This document shows, in pieces, positions 6,599 through 8,828 of a stretch of DNA of 8,828 nucleotides. A program made the translations under genes and the position numbers. A model generated the notes under the pieces. It saw nothing but the letters and a program-made list of their open reading frames with translations. It made no database searches and was not told the DNA's origin. The stretch covers positions 1-8,828 of the forward strand of contig CADBRG010000019.1 of assembly GCA_902797015.1 (NCBI GenBank), read 5' to 3'. The stretch is from an uncultured Lachnospiraceae bacterium (GTDB taxonomy: Bacteria > Bacillota > Clostridia > Lachnospirales > Lachnospiraceae). The number at the start of each line of letters is the position of its first letter. Positions within the stretch are counted from its first letter, which is position 1.

Positions 6599-6999
6599 CG
6601 GAAACAGACATTGAAGGCCAGGTTACCAAGATTGAAAACATGATCTCGGCAGGTGTTGATGCGGTCATATTGACAGCAAATGATTCTAACGGCGTCAGTG
6701 GTGCCGTCAATGCAGCACACGATGCAGGTATCCCATTTGTGACAGCGGATACGGAAATTACGAATGTCTGGGGTGACGACGTCAAAGAATATATGCCGAA
6801 TTTCGTTGGAGAGGACTATGAAGAGCTTGCATATGAACTTGCCTTTGACGTTTGCGAGCATATGGGCGGAAAAGGAAACATGGTCATCCTGCGGGGAATT
6901 GATGGTGCAAGTTCTTCCCAGCAGCGGACAGCCGGAATTAAGCGCGCGATCGCAGAGCATCCGGACGTTTATAGAAAACTGGGCGAGTCGCTGAAATAA
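6541..6999 (+). pseudogene. Sugar-binding protein fragment (Peripla_BP_4/RbsB-like), truncated at both ends
   Basis: About 140 residues match the first lobe of CUT2-type periplasmic (here lipoprotein) sugar-binding proteins. Seen are DLGISVRVDNTTTETDIE, QVTKIENMISAGVDAVIL, NAAHDAGIPFVTADTEI and GNMVILRGIDGASSSQQRT. These proteins usually have about 300-370 residues with a signal peptide and lipobox. Here there is no signal sequence, and the protein ends soon after AIAEHPDV, so the second lobe is missing. The last residues (YRKLGESLK, then TAA) may come from the C-terminus joined by an internal deletion, since a terminator follows shortly after. An ATG at 6547 exists, but no ribosome binding site or promoter supports it. 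No permease or ATPase for it lies nearby. It cannot bind sugar as a two-lobed protein; I treat it as a remnant left by the rearrangement that also cut the MBL gene. Confidence 0.78.
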
Positions 7000-7031
7000 G
7001 GTATGTAATAGAATAAAGATTGTGTTTGAAC

Positions 7032-7066
7032 CGCCTGTGGCAGAAATGCTGCAGGCGTTTTTGTTG
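7032..7066 (+). terminator. Rho-independent terminator after the sugar-binding protein remnant
   Basis: An 11-bp stem CGCCTGTGGCA/TGCTGCAGGCG, with two G-T wobbles and a GAAA tetraloop, is followed by TTTTTGTTG. Confidence 0.87.
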
Positions 7067-7095
7067 TAGATTTTTCAGAATTTTTTCAGCCCCAC

Positions 7096-7124
7096 TTGAC
7101 AGGGTACCAGCCGCATGATATATT
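7096..7124 (+). promoter_or_regulatory. Strong promoter of the PadR/HAAS operon
   Basis: Consensus TTGACA (7096-7101), a 17-base spacer and TATATT (7119-7124) with TGA in front (extended -10). Transcription would begin near 7131, inside the tandem repeats, about 110 bases before padR. Confidence 0.75.
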
Positions 7125-7182
7125 TACTACGACAGACGTACTACGATAGACGATGCAACGCCAGTCGATATATCGATAGACG
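7125..7182. repeat. Tandem 14-bp repeats and palindrome at the transcription start, probable PadR operator
   Basis: TACTACGACAGACG (7125-7138) is followed directly by TACTACGATAGACG (7139-7152), differing at one base. A looser third copy, TATATCGATAGACG, lies at 7169-7182. The third copy overlaps the perfect palindrome TCGATATATCGA (7165-7176). The first unit plus the start of the second also forms an imperfect palindrome around TACG...CGTA. The elements start right after the -10 box, where a repressor would block initiation. Binding by the PadR protein encoded next is inferred. Confidence 0.6.
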
Positions 7183-7241
7183 AAGTATTAAAGCAGGATT
7201 TAGATAGGAAAACACATGAAGTTGGGCAGAAAGGAGGCATC

Positions 7242-7583
7242 ATGGTTAGTATCAGCAGTGATGTGATCCGCGGGTACAATGACACCATCATACTATATCT
7301 GCTTCTGGACGGGCCTTCTTACGGATATGAGATATCAAAAAAGATTAAGGACCTGTCCGATGAGAAGTACATCATTAAGCAGACGACATTATACTCAGCG
7401 TTCACACGAATGGAAAAGAACGGGTACATCGAGTCATATTCGGTAGATGCGGAAAGCGGAAAAAGAAGAACGTACTACCGCGTTACAGAAAGCGGACTTG
7501 ATTACTACCGGGAAAAATGCAATGAATGGAATCTGACAAAGGAAGTAATCGAACGCTTCATCCGGAAGGAGGATGGCGAATGA
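7242..7583 (+). CDS. PadR-family transcriptional regulator
   Basis: 113 residues with the classical PadR winged helix: LLLDGPSYGYEISKKI, TLYSAFTRMEKNGYIES, and the wing RRTYYRVTESG, followed by a short C-terminal helix for dimerisation (about residues 86-108). It has the compact length typical of regulators paired with HAAS/DUF1700 membrane proteins. AAAGGAGG (7230-7237) lies four bases before the ATG. Family knowledge: such PadR proteins usually repress their own operon and are released by a small ligand or by a stress signal. The repeats just downstream of the promoter are a likely binding site. The gene is followed without a gap by a possible mini-gene and the HAAS protein. The inducing signal is not visible in the sequence. 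Confidence 0.94.
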   Translation: MVSISSDVIRGYNDTIILYLLLDGPSYGYEISKKIKDLSDEKYIIKQTTLYSAFTRMEKNGYIESYSVDAESGKRRTYYRVTESGLDYYREKCNEWNLTKEVIERFIRKEDGE

Positions 7584-7660
7584 TCATTGCAATGATCGCA
7601 CTCACAATAGGGAAATTGATACAGAAAATAACGCTTACAATAGAAACAGGAGGAAGATGA
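7580..7660 (+). CDS. Possible 26-residue coupled mini-gene between padR and the HAAS gene
   Basis: This short frame starts with ATGA overlapping the padR stop and ends in TGA overlapping the start codons of the next gene (ATGATG). AAGGAGG at 7566-7572 is seven bases before its ATG, a better spacing than for the alternative ATG at 7573. The peptide begins MIIAMIALTIGKLIQK: a hydrophobic first half, then a charged tail. It may be a small membrane peptide, or only a device that carries ribosomes from padR to the next gene. I know of no family for it. Confidence 0.4.
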   Translation: MIIAMIALTIGKLIQKITLTIETGGR

Positions 7661-8700
7661 TGGAAGCGATTAAAACATATCTGGAAACCATGTTTGCCCA
7701 CCTTCCGAGAACACCTGAGGTGACCAGAGCTAAGACAGAGCTTGGGCAGATGATGGAAGATAAATATAATGAACTGATCGAAGAAGGCAAATCGGAAAAC
7801 GAAGCTGTCGGGATCGTGATTTCCGAATTTGGAAACCTGGAAGAGGTCGCTGAGGAACTTGGGATCCGCTCATTCGTAGATCAGGAACCGGCAGAAGAAG
7901 CGCAGCGCGTGGTTTCGTTTGAAGAAGTAGACGGCTATATCAAAGGCAGAACACGCCTTTCCTACATGGGGGCATTCGGGATCTTTTTCCTGATCATATC
8001 GTCCGTACCGTTCATTATTTTATCAGGAATTCCGGTTACAGCCGGCGGCGGCCCTGCGAAGTTTTTTGCTGTGGTTGGACTGATCCTTTTATTCCTGATG
8101 CTGGCAGGTGGCTTGGGAATGTTGATCTTCTCCGGACTTGGGGAACGGGAGTATTCCTATATGTGGAAAGAGAATTGCCGGTTAGATTACAGCGCGCAGG
8201 AATATGTTAAGATGCAGTATTCAGAATATCGCAGCACCCATACAATCCTGATCATCGTTGGAATCGTGCTGTGCATCTTAAGCGCACTTCCTGCCGCGAT
8301 TTTCTCATTTTTACAAGTGACAAACGGATTTTTCGGGAACATCGCAGGCGCTGTCTGCCTGTTCCTGGTAGGAGCAGCAGTATTTCTGTTCGTTCTCGCC
8401 GGCCGCCAGAGAGGCGGACTTGGACGTCTGTTAAAAGTTCAGTACAGAGCAGATCAGGCGCAGCAGGAAGGTGCCGAAAGTTCACAGAAAAATCAGGGCG
8501 GACCGGAAGATGTAATCATTTACGAAAACGAATACCTTTCGAAGTTTATGCCGGTCTACTGGCCGACGATCACCTGTCTCTATCTGGTCGTCAGTTTCCT
8601 GACATTCCGCTGGGGAACCACATGGATCATCTGGCCGGTTGCAGGAATCGTCCACGCATTTATCAGCAAGACATTTGGCAAGCATGTTTTTGAAGCTTAG
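7660..8700 (+). CDS. HAAS/DUF1700-like (permease prefix domain) six-helix membrane protein
   Basis: 346 residues from the ATG at 7660, chosen because AGGAGG (7648-7653) is six bases upstream; the ATG at 7657 is only three bases away. The frame is open to an ATG at 7573, but that extension is low in hydrophobic residues and overlaps padR. Residues 1-75 form a soluble helical prefix (YLETMFAHLPRTPEV, MMEDKYNELIEEGKSENEAV, ISEFGNLEEVAEELGI), typical of HAAS domains fused to or paired with membrane proteins. About six membrane spans follow (near 103-123, 135-160, 195-218, 223-247, 297-315 and 319-337). A polar, Gln-rich cytoplasmic loop sits at 250-290. No transporter motif or enzyme site is visible. 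Family knowledge: these proteins sit in operons with PadR and often DUF4097 proteins; they may sense envelope state or control the regulator. The exact role is unknown. Confidence 0.87.
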   Translation: MEAIKTYLETMFAHLPRTPEVTRAKTELGQMMEDKYNELIEEGKSENEAVGIVISEFGNLEEVAEELGIRSFVDQEPAEEAQRVVSFEEVDGYIKGRTRLSYMGAFGIFFLIISSVPFIILSGIPVTAGGGPAKFFAVVGLILLFLMLAGGLGMLIFSGLGEREYSYMWKENCRLDYSAQEYVKMQYSEYRSTHTILIIVGIVLCILSALPAAIFSFLQVTNGFFGNIAGAVCLFLVGAAVFLFVLAGRQRGGLGRLLKVQYRADQAQQEGAESSQKNQGGPEDVIIYENEYLSKFMPVYWPTITCLYLVVSFLTFRWGTTWIIWPVAGIVHAFISKTFGKHVFEA

Positions 8701-8715
8701 ACAGGAGGAGTTATC

Positions 8716-8828
8716 ATGAATAGGAAAAGATATTTATGGCTGATTGCCCTGATCACAATAGCATGCATCATAGGCGGAAGCATCTGGCACGGACACCGGG
8801 CACCCAGACAGCATCGGATCGAACAGGA
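8716..8828 (+). CDS. Start of a membrane-anchored or secreted protein, cut by the window end
   Basis: Only the first 37 or so codons are present. AGGAGG (8703-8708) lies seven bases before the ATG, and the gene starts 15 bases after the HAAS stop, so it belongs to the same operon. The protein begins MNRKRYLWLIALITIACII, a positive N-terminus followed by one hydrophobic stretch, so it is an anchor or signal peptide. The cysteine follows T-I-A, which is not a convincing lipobox. After it comes a basic stretch rich in His and Arg. From operon order it could be a DUF4097-type surface protein, but the seen part has no diagnostic residue. Confidence 0.72.
   Translation, partial: MNRKRYLWLIALITIACIIGGSIWHGHRAPRQHRIEQ

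Noticed and set aside
6421..6960. A 179-residue minus-strand open frame
   Set aside because: It is antisense to the sugar-binding protein remnant, is rich in Cys and Ile with no recognisable motif, and has no start signals.
7573..7659. The HAAS protein starting at 7573
   Set aside because: The AAGGAGG ends directly at that ATG, which is too close, and the extension is not like the family; the ATG at 7660 has a well-spaced AGGAGG.

Overview
The window reads as a piece of a Gram-positive anaerobe of the Clostridia, most likely a gut Lachnospiraceae-type genome. This is inferred from strong AGGAGG-type ribosome binding sites, a NiaR-type repressor, a PfoR-type membrane protein, a PadR/HAAS (DUF1700-like) operon and a nitrogenase-like operon of the kind seen in such bacteria. 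No rRNA, tRNA or CRISPR array was seen, and no gap between genes exceeds about 300 bases.

Bases 1-4135 hold the end of a plus-strand operon. It contains the C-terminal part of a NitT/TauT-type ABC transporter ATPase, then two nitrogenase component 1-like subunits (NifD-like and NifK-like), then a NifH-like iron protein. The genes are tightly packed: a 1-base overlap, a 47-base overlap and a 13-base gap, followed by a hairpin terminator. The three P-cluster-type cysteines are present in both component 1 subunits, and the iron protein is complete. The NifD-like subunit keeps the equivalent of the cofactor cysteine (Cys275 in Azotobacter) but lacks the equivalents of His442, His195 and Gln191. 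It is therefore probably not a dinitrogen reductase. It looks like a group IV nitrogenase-like reductase (the class that includes the methylthio-alkane reductases) acting on a small molecule brought in by the adjacent transporter. This is the most interesting system in the window.

Bases 4120-5963 form a divergent pair: a NiaR-type niacin-responsive repressor on the minus strand, and a PfoR/PTS_EIIC_2-family membrane protein on the plus strand. Between them lie two divergent promoters and a 9-bp-arm inverted repeat that covers the plus-strand -35 box. This suggests that NiaR controls both genes and that the membrane protein may transport niacin or a related compound.

Bases 5983-7066 look degraded. 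A metallo-beta-lactamase-fold hydrolase on the minus strand has lost its N-terminus, including the HxHxDH motif. A sugar-binding protein fragment on the plus strand has lost both its N-terminus and its C-terminal half. The two remnants meet head to head near base 6540, which marks a rearrangement or an assembly junction.

Bases 7096-8828 start a regulatory operon. It has a strong promoter followed by tandem 14-bp repeats and a palindrome, a PadR repressor, a possible 26-codon coupled mini-gene, a six-helix HAAS-type membrane protein, and the start of a small secreted or anchored protein that runs out of the window. The order resembles PadR-DUF1700-DUF4097 operons, which are linked to sensing of envelope stress or other signals.
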